From the NCBI RefSeq assembly GCF_016889705.1, contig NZ_CP069526.1:6138001-6202000 (forward strand): DNA of 64,000 bases. Reading direction: 5' to 3'. This DNA is from Amycolatopsis sp. FDAARGOS 1241 (GTDB lineage Bacteria > Actinomycetota > Actinomycetes > Mycobacteriales > Pseudonocardiaceae). Of the stretch, positions 41,099 through 49,682 are shown piece by piece. The notes below the pieces were generated by a model, which had not been told where the DNA came from, made no database searches, and worked only from the letters and a program-made list of their open reading frames with translations. Position numbers and translations under genes: made by a program. Every line of letters starts with the position of its first letter. Position 1 is the stretch's first letter.

Positions 41099-42487
41099 AT
41101 GCCCCCGTCCCCCGCTACCGCGTCCCGCTCACTGCTCGGCCGGCTCGACGAGTCGGAGTTCACCGCACGGCACCTCAGGATTTACGTCACCGTCCTGATC
41201 GGACACTTCCTGTGCGGGTTCGTGATCAACCTGACCGGCGTGATCCTGCCGGGTGTCATCAAGACGTTCCACCTCACCAGCGAGGCCGCCGGCGCGTTCT
41301 CCTCGGCGCTGTTCGCGGGCATGCTCGTCGGTGCGGCCGTCGCGGGCACCGTGTCCGACCGGTTCGGCCGGAAGGTCCCGCTGGCCATCACGGTGATGGT
41401 TTACGCCGTGTTCTCCCTCGCCGCGGTGTTCGCGCCCAGCTTCGGCACTCTCGTCACGTTCCGGGCCCTGCAGGGCATCGGGCTCGGTGCCGAGATCGCC
41501 GTCGTTCTCCCGTACATCGCGGAGTTCGTGCCGTCGCGCCACCGCGGGCCGCTGGTCACGGCGGCGACGGCGGCGTGGCTGATCGGGCTGCCGACGGCGG
41601 CCGCGGTCGGCACGGCCGTGGTGCCGGCGTTCGGCTGGCGCGCGATGTTCGTCATCGCCACCGTGCCGGTGGTCGTCGGCGTGTTCATGCTGGCCACGCT
41701 GCCGGAGTCGGTCCGCTACCTGCTGCGCCGCGGGCGCACGCAGGCCGCGGAGGTCGTCGTCGGCGCGCTGTGCCGGGGCACCACGGCACCGGCCCAGCAC
41801 GCCGGACCCGAACCGCTGGCCGAAAGCGGCACGCTGCGCACGCTGGTGGCCCGCAACTACGTGCGCTACACGATCGCGATCTGGTTCATGGAGGTGTGCG
41901 CCGGCGCGTTCCTCTACGGCCTGTCCAGCTGGCTGCCTTCGGTGCTCGAAAAGCAGGGCGTGGATCTGCTCAAGAGCTTCGGCTACACGGCGATCATCAC
42001 CGCCGCCGGCGTGGTCGGTGCGCTGCTGGCCGGTCAGCTGATCAACCGGATCGGCCGCCGGGTGGTGCTCGGCGGAGCATTCGTCCTCAGTGGACTGTTC
42101 TGCCTGGCCTGGGGCACCACGGCGGCGACGGCCGCGGTGGTCATCCTCGGTTCGCTCGCCACGTTCTTCGGCAGCGGGCTCGCCGGCAGCACGCTGTTCG
42201 CCTACGCCAGCGAGCTCTACCCCACCGCGAGCCGCGCCACCGGGCTCGGGTGGGCGGCCGCCTGGCAGAAGGTCGGCGGCCTCATCATGCCCGTGCTGGT
42301 CGGCTTCGTGCTGGCCCTGCACGCCTCTCAGTTCCTGTTCTTCCTGCTCTTCGGCGTCATCTCGATCCTCGCGGGGATCGCGGCGCTCGTGGCGACCTTC
42401 GAGACCCGCGGGCGCACCGTCGAGCAGATCACCCGGGAGATCGCCGGGGAAGAGGCTGCCTCGGCCCTGACCCCGGCTCGTTCCTGA
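41099..42487 (+). CDS. MFS carrier, aromatic-acid:H+ symporter-like
   Basis: The 462-residue membrane protein has twelve predicted segments and the MFS signature GTVSDRFGRKVPL, repeated as GQLINRIGRRVVL. The opening LIGHFLCGFVINLTGVILPG and the loop pattern resemble the aromatic acid:proton symporters. The ATG is placed by AAGGAGG about 11 bases upstream. It lies 40 bases before the creatinase-like gene, so it is probably the importer at the head of that operon. Given a separate ABC importer downstream, the cluster has two uptake routes. Confidence 0.87.
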   Translation: MPPSPATASRSLLGRLDESEFTARHLRIYVTVLIGHFLCGFVINLTGVILPGVIKTFHLTSEAAGAFSSALFAGMLVGAAVAGTVSDRFGRKVPLAITVMVYAVFSLAAVFAPSFGTLVTFRALQGIGLGAEIAVVLPYIAEFVPSRHRGPLVTAATAAWLIGLPTAAAVGTAVVPAFGWRAMFVIATVPVVVGVFMLATLPESVRYLLRRGRTQAAEVVVGALCRGTTAPAQHAGPEPLAESGTLRTLVARNYVRYTIAIWFMEVCAGAFLYGLSSWLPSVLEKQGVDLLKSFGYTAIITAAGVVGALLAGQLINRIGRRVVLGGAFVLSGLFCLAWGTTAATAAVVILGSLATFFGSGLAGSTLFAYASELYPTASRATGLGWAAAWQKVGGLIMPVLVGFVLALHASQFLFFLLFGVISILAGIAALVATFETRGRTVEQITREIAGEEAASALTPARS

Positions 42488-42527
42488 CCGTCCGATCACC
42501 ACCCGCCACAACACAGTGGAGGAACCC

Positions 42528-43700
42528 ATGACGATCGACCACGCCCCGGCACCCGCCGGAGCGGGCCTGTCCCCCGAGGACCTCGCGGAGCTGCAGCTGC
42601 GGCACCGCAAGATCCGCGACGCGATGGCCGACCAGGGCCTCGACGTCGTGCTGGCCTACGGGCCGGCTTGGCGGCGGGAGAACATCCGCTACTTCACCGA
42701 CGTGACCCCGGCCGGCAGCGCCGCGCTCGTCGTCTTCCCGGCCGAGGGCGACGCGGTCGCCTTCTCGACCCGGCCGTCGGACCTCACGGCGTTCAGGGCG
42801 CAGGGCTGGGTCGGCGAAGCCCGCCGGCTCGACCCGGCGAACCCGGCGGAGCTCGGCGTGGTCCTCAAGGAGCTGGCGCCGCGGCGCATCGGGATCGCCC
42901 ACCACGAGCTCGTGCCGCTCGTGCTCATGGAGACGATCCGCGCCGCGGCGCCGGGCGCCGAAGTCGGCTCGGCGACGAAGCTGCTCGACACCGCCCGGCT
43001 CGTGAAGAGCGAGTGGGAGCTGGCCCGCATGCGCCGCAGCGCCGTGGTGTGCGCCGCGGGCTGGGAAGCGTTCGTGGACGTGCTCGAACCCGGGTTGCCG
43101 GAGTACCGGATCGTCGCCGAGGTCGAGGCGCGGCTGAAGAACCTCGGTGCCGAGGACAACTTCATGCTCATCGCCTCGGGCCGCGACGAGGTCCGCGGCA
43201 TGACCCCGCCCGGCGACCGCCTGCTGGAAGCCGGCGACATGGTGCGCACCGAGCTCACCCCCAAGATGGACGGCTACTGGCTGCAGATCTGCCGCTCCGC
43301 GGTGGTGGGCAAGGCCGACGACGGGCAGCGCAAGTCGTTCGACCTGTTCAACGAAGCCGTCGAGGCCGGCATTTCCGTGGTGCGGCCGGGCATCACCGCC
43401 CACGAGGTCGCGGTGGCGGAGAACGACGTGTTCCGCAAGTACGGCTACGGCGAATACTGCACCAGCAACTACACCCGCGTGCGCGGTCACGGGCACGGCC
43501 TGCACCTCGACGAGACGCCGATCATCGAAGGCAACCACACGGTGCTGCCCGAGAACTCCGTGTTCATCATCCACCCCAACACCTACACGCCGCTGGCCGG
43601 CTACCACGTGCTCGGCGATCCGGTGCGCGTGACCGCCGACGGCTGTGAAGTGCTGATCACGACCGAACGCAAGCTGTTCGAGACAGGAGACGTGGCGTGA
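42528..43700 (+). CDS. M24 (creatinase/aminopeptidase P fold) hydrolase with altered metal ligands
   Basis: The 390-residue protein has a creatinase N-terminal domain and the pita-bread fold, but its metal ligands are changed. The usual Asp pair is replaced in TELTPKMDGYWLQICRS, the His region is kept (RGHGHGLHLDETP), and the later Glu positions read IIHPNTY and LGDPVRV. It is therefore probably a metal-free hydrolase like creatinase, acting on an amidine or amide C-N bond, rather than a peptidase. The ATG has GGAGGA 5 bases upstream, preferred over GTG 42516. Its stop overlaps the next, related gene. Substrate unknown. Confidence 0.82.
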   Translation: MTIDHAPAPAGAGLSPEDLAELQLRHRKIRDAMADQGLDVVLAYGPAWRRENIRYFTDVTPAGSAALVVFPAEGDAVAFSTRPSDLTAFRAQGWVGEARRLDPANPAELGVVLKELAPRRIGIAHHELVPLVLMETIRAAAPGAEVGSATKLLDTARLVKSEWELARMRRSAVVCAAGWEAFVDVLEPGLPEYRIVAEVEARLKNLGAEDNFMLIASGRDEVRGMTPPGDRLLEAGDMVRTELTPKMDGYWLQICRSAVVGKADDGQRKSFDLFNEAVEAGISVVRPGITAHEVAVAENDVFRKYGYGEYCTSNYTRVRGHGHGLHLDETPIIEGNHTVLPENSVFIIHPNTYTPLAGYHVLGDPVRVTADGCEVLITTERKLFETGDVA

Positions 43701-44743
43701 AACGAGGTTTGCACGTACTCGACCCCGCGGAGATCCCCGAGCAGGAGTGGCAGGACCGCGTCGCCGCGCTTCAGCGGGCCATGGCGGCCCAGGGCGTCGA
43801 CGTCGCCCTCGTCTACGCCGACGTGTCGCGCTCCGACGACCTCGCCTACCTGACCAACCTGTGCCTCTACTGGAACGAAGGCGTGCTGGCGATCCCCGCC
43901 GAGGGACCGGTCACCTTCCTGACGAAGCTCTCCCTGCGCGTGCAGAACTGGATGAAGCGCTCGTCGACCGTCACTGAGTTCAGCGGCGGCAAGAACTTCG
44001 CCGATCTCGTCGCGAAGTACCTGCTGAGCAAGAAGAACGGCACGCTCGGCCTGATCGACGCCGCGCTGTGGCCCGCTGACGTCGCCGAAGAGATCGTCGA
44101 CGCGGTACCCGGCTGGCAGGTCCGCCGCCTCGGCGGGCTGGTGCGCGAGCAGCGCCTCATCCCGTCGGCCGCCGAGACCGAGCTGCTGCGCGCGGCCGGC
44201 CGGATCCTCGACGACGCCGCGGCGAAGGCGACGGTCGAGGGCAGCACCGCGGGCAGCCGCGTCGAGACCGTGGAACGCGCGTTGCGGGGCGGGGGGTTCC
44301 TCGACCTGTACCCGAGCTCACTGTCCACTTCGGACGCCGTGACGTCGTTCGGCGTCACCGGCCAGTACCGCATGAACTGGGTGCACTCGAGCCGCGTGCT
44401 GGGCGACGGCGAGGGCTGGCCCGCCGCGCTGAAGGACGCACTCGCGAAGGCGATCGCCGCGGCGAAGGCCGGCGCGACCGTCGGTTCCCTCGCCGAGGCG
44501 GCGGCCCCCGCGCTGGCCAAGCTGCCCGAAGGCGCGAAGGCCGAGGTCCGCTGGGTCAACCAGGCTGACCTCTCCACCGGCGGCGAGTTCCGCAACCAGG
44601 ACGCCGCCACCGTCCTGGCCGACGGCGAAGCGGGCGCGGTGTCCGTGGAAGTCGCGTTCGCCGACGGCGGCAACGCGGCCGTGGCGGAGACCGTGCGCGT
44701 CACCCACGGCGAACCCGAACACCTGACAGGAGCACAACGGTGA
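43697..44743 (+). CDS. Second creatinase-fold protein, degenerate
   Basis: The 348-residue protein has a creatinase N-terminal-like domain (RVAALQRAMAAQGVDVALVY, then LAYLTNLCLYWNEGVLAIPA) followed by a C-terminal half with the outline of a pita-bread domain but none of the metal-site motifs. It starts with GTG inside the stop of the preceding gene. It may be a non-catalytic partner of the preceding gene product, forming a mixed dimer, since creatinase active sites sit near subunit interfaces. That is inference. Confidence 0.72.
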   Translation: MKRGLHVLDPAEIPEQEWQDRVAALQRAMAAQGVDVALVYADVSRSDDLAYLTNLCLYWNEGVLAIPAEGPVTFLTKLSLRVQNWMKRSSTVTEFSGGKNFADLVAKYLLSKKNGTLGLIDAALWPADVAEEIVDAVPGWQVRRLGGLVREQRLIPSAAETELLRAAGRILDDAAAKATVEGSTAGSRVETVERALRGGGFLDLYPSSLSTSDAVTSFGVTGQYRMNWVHSSRVLGDGEGWPAALKDALAKAIAAAKAGATVGSLAEAAAPALAKLPEGAKAEVRWVNQADLSTGGEFRNQDAATVLADGEAGAVSVEVAFADGGNAAVAETVRVTHGEPEHLTGAQR

Positions 44744-45819
44744 GGATCCTTTCCAACGGCGACATCGAGCTGGTGCTCACCGCCGGCGAAACGCTCGACG
44801 CGCTGGAGACCGCGTACAAGGAGCTCAACTCCGGCCAGGGTGCCAACCGACCGCGCAACCACACGTACTTCCCGGTCGAGGACAGCCGCCACCCCGGCTT
44901 CCGCTACCGGTTCAAGTCGCAGGAAGGCGGCAACGTCTCCAGCGGCGTGTGGGCGCTGCGGATCACCTCCGACATCGCCGGTGTCGAGACGCTGCCCAGC
45001 GGGGTGCAGCGGCGGCGGCTGATCCCCGCCGCACCGGGTGGCAAGTACGTCGGGCTGGTCACGCTCTACAGCCTGACCACGCTCGAACCGCTCGCCATCA
45101 TGCACGACAGCTTCATCCAGAAGATGCGCGTGGGCGCGACGTCCGCGCTCGGCATCCGGGAACTGTCCAATCCGGACGCCACGGTCGCGGGCATGTTCGG
45201 CTCCGGCTGGCAGGCCGAGGCGCACCTCGAGTGCCTGCTGATGGTGCGGCCGAACATCGAAGAAGTGCGGGTGTACAGCCCCACGCCCGAGCACCGCGAA
45301 CAGTTCGCAAAGGTGTGGAGCGAGAAGACCGGGCGCAAGATCGTGGCCGTGGACGAGCGGCGCGACGCCGTGGCGGGCTGCCAGATCGTCACCTGCGCCA
45401 CCGCGGCCATGGAAGCGTGCTTCGACGGTGCCTGGCTCGACCCCGGCACCCACGTCACGGCCATCACCTCGCCCGACGGCACGGCCACCCGGCGCGAGCT
45501 GGACGACACGACGTTCGACCGCGCCGCGCGCATCACCGTGCTCTCGCGAGAGCAGGTGCACCACGACAAGCAGTACGACATCCTCGGCCCGGTCGACCGC
45601 GGCCTCATGGAGTGGGACGACATCCGCGAGCTGGGTGACCTGCTGCTGGGCGAAGCGCCGGGCCGCACGAGCCCCGAGGACATCACCGTGTTCGCCAACA
45701 ACACGGGCATGGGTGTGCAGTTCGCGGCCGTGTGCGCGCGGGCGCTCGCACTGGCCGAGGAGCGCGAGCTCGGGCACACCGTGCCGACCGACTGGTTCCT
45801 GGAGGAGACCAGCCCCTGA
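44740..45819 (+). CDS. Ornithine cyclodeaminase / mu-crystallin family protein
   Basis: The 359-residue protein has the NAD(P)-binding core of this family: SFIQKMRVGATSALGIREL, then VAGMFGSGWQAEAHLECLL and VRVYSPTPEHREQFA. Members deaminate ornithine to proline or reduce cyclic imines; others act in ectoine use or opine chemistry. Context beside creatinase-fold hydrolases resembles ectoine-type catabolic operons and suggests processing of a small amino acid or imine released by the hydrolase. The GTG start overlaps the upstream stop (GTGA). Confidence 0.87.
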   Translation: MRILSNGDIELVLTAGETLDALETAYKELNSGQGANRPRNHTYFPVEDSRHPGFRYRFKSQEGGNVSSGVWALRITSDIAGVETLPSGVQRRRLIPAAPGGKYVGLVTLYSLTTLEPLAIMHDSFIQKMRVGATSALGIRELSNPDATVAGMFGSGWQAEAHLECLLMVRPNIEEVRVYSPTPEHREQFAKVWSEKTGRKIVAVDERRDAVAGCQIVTCATAAMEACFDGAWLDPGTHVTAITSPDGTATRRELDDTTFDRAARITVLSREQVHHDKQYDILGPVDRGLMEWDDIRELGDLLLGEAPGRTSPEDITVFANNTGMGVQFAAVCARALALAEERELGHTVPTDWFLEETSP

Positions 45820-45864
45820 GCCGGGGCTCGTCCACCACCCGGAACTTCGAGCGGAGACTCATCC

Positions 45865-46377
45865 ATGGGCAACGAACATCGCGTCGGGGGCAAGGTCATC
45901 ACCTTCGGCGAGAACGTGAACACCGACGTCATCATCCCCGGCCGCTACCTCGTGAGCATCGACCCGGTGGAACTCGCCGAGCACGCTTTCGAGCCGCTGG
46001 GGCCGGAAACGCAGGAACGGCTGCGGGCGAGCGACGTGGTCGTCGCCGGCCGCAACTTCGGCTGCGGCAGCGCGCGGGAACAGGCGGCCACGTGCCTGAT
46101 CGGCGCCGGGATCAAGGCGGTCGTCGCGGCCTCCTTCTCCCGCGTGTTCTTCCGCAACGCGATCAACACCGGGCTCGTCGCGGTCGAGTCACCCGCCGCG
46201 GCGGAAGCGGCCGCCGACGGCGGCGAGATGTGGGTCGACTACGACGCGGGCACGGTCGAGACGGGTGGGCAGACCTTCCCGTTCAGCCCGTACCCGCAGG
46301 TGCTGCGGGAGATCATGGCCGACGGCGGCCTGATCCCGCACCTGATGGCGAGTTTCGCGGCAGGAGGGAAGAAGTGA
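45865..46377 (+). CDS. Aconitase-family (LeuD-like) small subunit
   Basis: The 170-residue swivel subunit has the canonical loop GRNFGCGSAREQA that places catalytic residues over the substrate, and NVNTDVIIPGRYL at the start. With the following large subunit it forms a hydro-lyase of the isopropylmalate/homoaconitate dehydratase group, moving a hydroxyl on a di- or tricarboxylic acid. Being in a catabolic operon, it is probably not leucine biosynthesis. It starts 45 bases after the cyclodeaminase gene. Confidence 0.88.
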   Translation: MGNEHRVGGKVITFGENVNTDVIIPGRYLVSIDPVELAEHAFEPLGPETQERLRASDVVVAGRNFGCGSAREQAATCLIGAGIKAVVAASFSRVFFRNAINTGLVAVESPAAAEAAADGGEMWVDYDAGTVETGGQTFPFSPYPQVLREIMADGGLIPHLMASFAAGGKK

Positions 46378-47654
46378 CCGGCAAGACCTTCGCGCAGAAG
46401 GCGATCGAACGGGCGTCCGGGGTCGCGGACCTCGCACCGGGGCAGATCGTCGACGCGTACCCGGACCTGTACATGAGCCACACGGCGAGCTGGCGGTGCA
46501 TCCGGACGCTGGAGAAGATGGGCGTGGAGCGGCTCTACGACGTCGACCGCGTGGCGATGGTGATGGACCACCTCTCCCCCGCCATGAACGCGAAGACGGC
46601 GGCGGACCACGCGCTGTGCCGCGAGTTCGCGCAGAAGATGGGTGTAAAGAACTTCTTCGACGTCAACAGCGGCATCGCGCACATCGTGCTCATGGAGCAC
46701 GGGCTCGTGCGGCCCGGCCAGTTCATCATCGGCACCGACTCGCACTCGACGATCTACGGCGCGCTGGGCGCGTTCGGCACCGGCGTCGGGTTCAGCGAGA
46801 TCACCGCCGCGTGGGTCACGGGCAAGCTGTGGGTCAAGGTGCCCGAGTCGGTCAAGGTCGTGATCGACGGTGACCTCGCCCCGGGCGTCTACGCCAAGGA
46901 CGTGATGCTCAAGCTCATCGGCGACCTCGGCGCCGACGGGCTCACCTACGACTCGGTCGAGTTCTCCGGGTCCTACGTCGAGGGCATGTCCGTGTCGGAG
47001 CGCATGACGTTCTGCAACCTGGCCATGGAGATGGGTGCGAAGAACGCCTACGTCGCCCCGGACGACACCACGCTCGCGTACCTCGACGAGGCCGGTGTGC
47101 CGCGCGACGAGCTGGACATCCTGCTGCCGGACGAGGACGCGACCTACCGCGCCACGGTGAACCTCCACGGGCCGGCGCTCGCGCCGCAGATCGCGGTGCC
47201 GCACACAGTGGACAACGTGGTGGGGGTCGGCGATGTCGCCGGCACCAAGCTCGACCAGGTCTTCATCGGCTCGTGCGCCAACGCCAAGTACGACGACCTC
47301 GTGATCGCGGCCGACGTGCTCGACGGCCACCGCGTGGCCCCGGGCCTGCGGCTCATCGTCACGCCCGCGTCGGCGAAGATCATGGCGCAGGCGTCGGACA
47401 GCGGGGTGCTCACGAAGCTGATCCAGGCCGGCGCGATGATCACCAACCCGGGCTGCGGCGCGTGCGCGGGCAACGGCGGCGCGATGGCCGACGGCGAAAC
47501 CACGCTCTCCACCGCCAACCGCAACTTCCAGGGCCGGATGGGCAGCTACGACTCGAAGATCTTCCTCTCCAGCCCGGCGACGGCCGCGGCCTCGGCGATC
47601 CGCGGGGTCATCACCGACCCGCGCGAGATCGTGGCGGGAATGGTGGTCGCGTGA
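46374..47654 (+). CDS. Aconitase-family (LeuC-like) large subunit with Fe-S cluster
   Basis: The 426-residue large subunit carries the three 4Fe-4S ligands of the family, Cys301 (IGSCANAK), Cys361 and Cys364 (NPGCGACAGN), and the GTDSHSTIYGALGAFGTG motif. The GTG overlaps the small-subunit stop after an AGGAGGG ribosome site. It should isomerise or hydrate a hydroxy-di- or tricarboxylate together with the preceding LeuD-like protein. The substrate is unknown; homoaconitase and methylcitrate-type roles are also possible. Confidence 0.9.
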   Translation: MTGKTFAQKAIERASGVADLAPGQIVDAYPDLYMSHTASWRCIRTLEKMGVERLYDVDRVAMVMDHLSPAMNAKTAADHALCREFAQKMGVKNFFDVNSGIAHIVLMEHGLVRPGQFIIGTDSHSTIYGALGAFGTGVGFSEITAAWVTGKLWVKVPESVKVVIDGDLAPGVYAKDVMLKLIGDLGADGLTYDSVEFSGSYVEGMSVSERMTFCNLAMEMGAKNAYVAPDDTTLAYLDEAGVPRDELDILLPDEDATYRATVNLHGPALAPQIAVPHTVDNVVGVGDVAGTKLDQVFIGSCANAKYDDLVIAADVLDGHRVAPGLRLIVTPASAKIMAQASDSGVLTKLIQAGAMITNPGCGACAGNGGAMADGETTLSTANRNFQGRMGSYDSKIFLSSPATAAASAIRGVITDPREIVAGMVVA

Positions 47655-48913
47655 ACCTCGTCGAAAAGATCCTCGCCCGCGCGAGCGGCCGGGAGTCCGT
47701 GGAGCCGGGCGAGATCGTGATCGCGAAGGTCGACCGGCTGATCATGCACGACCTGTCGGGTTACCTCACCTCGCAGGTGTACGAGAAGCGCGTGAACGTA
47801 CCCATCCCCGACCCCGAGCGGGCCGTGATGGTGTTCGACCACCACTTCGCGCCGCCGACCGAACAACAGGCGAACGTGCTGCGGCACAACCGTGAGTGGG
47901 CGCGCAAACACGGCCTCACGCTGTACGACTGCGGCAACGGCAACCTGCACCACGCGGTGGTCCGCAACGGGCACATCAAGCCGGGCATGATCGTCGTCGG
48001 CTCCGACAGCCACACCCCCGTGCACGGCACGCTGGGCGCGCTGGCCGTGGCGCTGGGCAACGACTCGCACGCCGGAACCGTGCTGCCGTATGGCAAAGCG
48101 TGGTTCAAGGTGCCGGAGACCACACGGGTGCACCTCGAAGGCACGCCGAAGCCGGGCGTCACGCCGCGCGACATCGCGCTGTGGCTCGTCGGCCGCATCG
48201 GCGAGGGCGAGCTGAACTACCGGGCCGTCGAGTTCGGCGGGCCGTACGTGCGCGGACTGTCCTTCTGGGACCGCTGGCTGTTCCCGCTGCTGTGCGTGGA
48301 CCTCGGCGCCAAGTGCAGCTTCGTCGAACCGGACGAGGTGACCGAGGCGTTCGTGCGCACGCTGCCCGGCGGCGACGCCGGCCTGCTGGTGCGCGGCGAC
48401 GGCGAAGAGGCGGCGCAGGTGCTGCGCTTCGACGTCGGCGAGGTGGACCCGACGGTCGCCTGCCCGCCGACCGTCGGCAACGTCAAGCCGGTGACCGCGG
48501 TCGCCGGTACGCCGATCCAGTACGCCGAACTGGGCGGCCACGGCGGCGGCCGGCTCGAGGACTTCCGCGCGGCGGCCGCGGTGCTGGCCGGGCACCGGGT
48601 GCACCCCGGTGTGCGGTTCCACCTGGTGCCCTCCAGCCGCGAGGTGTTCACCGAGGCGGCTCGGGAAGGCCTGGTGCTCGCGCTGCACGAGGCGGGCGCG
48701 ACGTGGTTCCCGCCCAGCACCGGCTCGAACCAGGCGTACAACATGGGCGCGCTGGCTTCGGACGAGACGATGATCTCCACGCACGCCCGCAACTTCCCCG
48801 GCCGCAACGGCAGCCCCGACGCGTCGATGTACCTGGCGTCGTCGGAGACCGTCGCCGCGTCGGCCGTGGCAGGCGTCATCGCCGGGAACGTCCACACAGG
48901 AGGGACCGCGTGA
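47651..48913 (+). CDS. LeuC-like large subunit lacking all Fe-S cysteines
   Basis: The 420-residue paralogue follows the LeuC fold along its length (IVVGSDSHTPVHGTLGALAV, then STHARNFPGRNG near the end), but the cluster ligands are gone. Where the family has GSC[TA]N it reads ELGGHGGGR, and where it has PGCxxC it reads PSTGSNQAYN. It therefore cannot bind a 4Fe-4S cluster in the normal way. It overlaps both neighbours by 4 bases and is paired with an equally altered small subunit. It could be a cofactor-free isomerase or lyase, or a scaffold. I know no characterised example that matches exactly. Confidence 0.83.
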   Translation: MNLVEKILARASGRESVEPGEIVIAKVDRLIMHDLSGYLTSQVYEKRVNVPIPDPERAVMVFDHHFAPPTEQQANVLRHNREWARKHGLTLYDCGNGNLHHAVVRNGHIKPGMIVVGSDSHTPVHGTLGALAVALGNDSHAGTVLPYGKAWFKVPETTRVHLEGTPKPGVTPRDIALWLVGRIGEGELNYRAVEFGGPYVRGLSFWDRWLFPLLCVDLGAKCSFVEPDEVTEAFVRTLPGGDAGLLVRGDGEEAAQVLRFDVGEVDPTVACPPTVGNVKPVTAVAGTPIQYAELGGHGGGRLEDFRAAAAVLAGHRVHPGVRFHLVPSSREVFTEAAREGLVLALHEAGATWFPPSTGSNQAYNMGALASDETMISTHARNFPGRNGSPDASMYLASSETVAASAVAGVIAGNVHTGGTA

Positions 48914-49407
48914 AGTTCGAGGGCCGCTGCTGGCGGTTCGGGGACAACATCCCGACCGACCGGCTCGTGAAGACGCAGTACGTGTTCGAACCCATGGACG
49001 TGCTCGTGCAGCACGTGCTGGAGGACCTGAACCCAGAGTTCCCGAAGAAGGTGCAACCGGGCGACATCGTGTTCGCCGGCAAGCACTTCGGGCAGTCCTC
49101 GGGCCGCGCGATCGCCACCAAGGCGCTGCAGGCGACCGGGATCGGGTGTGTGGTCGCGGAGACGTTCGCGCGGACGTTCTACCGCAACTGCTTCGAAATC
49201 GGTCTTCCCGCGTTGGAAATCGGACTCAACCCCGACCTCGCGGCCGACGGCGACCGGGTGCGGGTCGACCTCACCTCGGGTGAGTTCACCAACCTCACCA
49301 CCGGCGTGATGGTGCGCGGCGCCGGCGCCGACCCGTTCCTCGTCGACATGCTCGACGCCGGAGGTCTGATCAACCTCGCGAAGAACCGGCCGGAGGTGTT
49401 CCGCTAG
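48910..49407 (+). CDS. LeuD-like small subunit with altered active loop
   Basis: The 165-residue partner of the cysteine-less large subunit keeps the swivel fold (RFGDNIPTDRLVKTQYVFEP, then VAETFARTFYRNCFEIGLPA), but the catalytic loop reads GKHFGQSSGRA where active LeuD proteins have NFGCGSSRE. The change in both subunits points to a changed chemistry rather than random decay, since both frames are full length and tightly coupled. It is the last gene of the operon that starts at 41.1 kb, followed by a terminator. Confidence 0.83.
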   Translation: MKFEGRCWRFGDNIPTDRLVKTQYVFEPMDVLVQHVLEDLNPEFPKKVQPGDIVFAGKHFGQSSGRAIATKALQATGIGCVVAETFARTFYRNCFEIGLPALEIGLNPDLAADGDRVRVDLTSGEFTNLTTGVMVRGAGADPFLVDMLDAGGLINLAKNRPEVFR

Positions 49408-49428
49408 GACAGACGGCGACCACGGAAT

Positions 49429-49466
49429 CCCCTGGCGGGCAAGGGCTTCGGCCTGCCGGGGGTTTC
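49429..49466 (+). terminator. Terminator closing the first catabolic operon
   Basis: A 12-bp stem (49429-49440 with 49451-49462, two G-U or mismatch positions) is followed by TTT. It lies 21 bases after the last LeuD-like stop. Confidence 0.65.
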
Positions 49467-49565
49467 GTCGTGCCCACATCCGGGTGTCGGAGAACCGGCC
49501 GGGATGATGTTTCTCAACTTCTTGACGCGCGTCGAGATCCGGAGTCACACTGACCGGAGCACAAA

Positions 49566-49577
49566 GAGGTGCACCTC
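49566..49577. promoter_or_regulatory. Perfect palindrome GAGGTGCACCTC, candidate operator
   Basis: The 12-bp palindrome is 105 bases upstream of the ABC binding-protein start, downstream of a TTGACG (49522-49527) that could be a -35 box. A regulator bound here would control the nine-gene second operon. Which regulator (PaaX-like, IclR or MarR) is unknown. The rest of 49467-49682 holds no gene. Confidence 0.4.
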
Positions 49578-49682
49578 CTGACGCTTCTCATGGTCGACAC
49601 CTCGCCCGATTTCAGCCCGGGACTCCTTCCAGCTCTCCCCGCGTCCCGGTCTCCCCTCCGGACATGATCGAGGTTCCCCACC

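Noticed and set aside
42528..43700. Xaa-Pro aminopeptidase
   Set aside because: The five metal ligands that define the peptidases are mostly replaced, so a peptidase label would mislead.
45865..49407. Leucine biosynthesis leuCD genes
   Set aside because: The setting is a catabolic operon, two pairs are present, and one pair lacks the Fe-S ligands; leucine synthesis would normally have one pair elsewhere.
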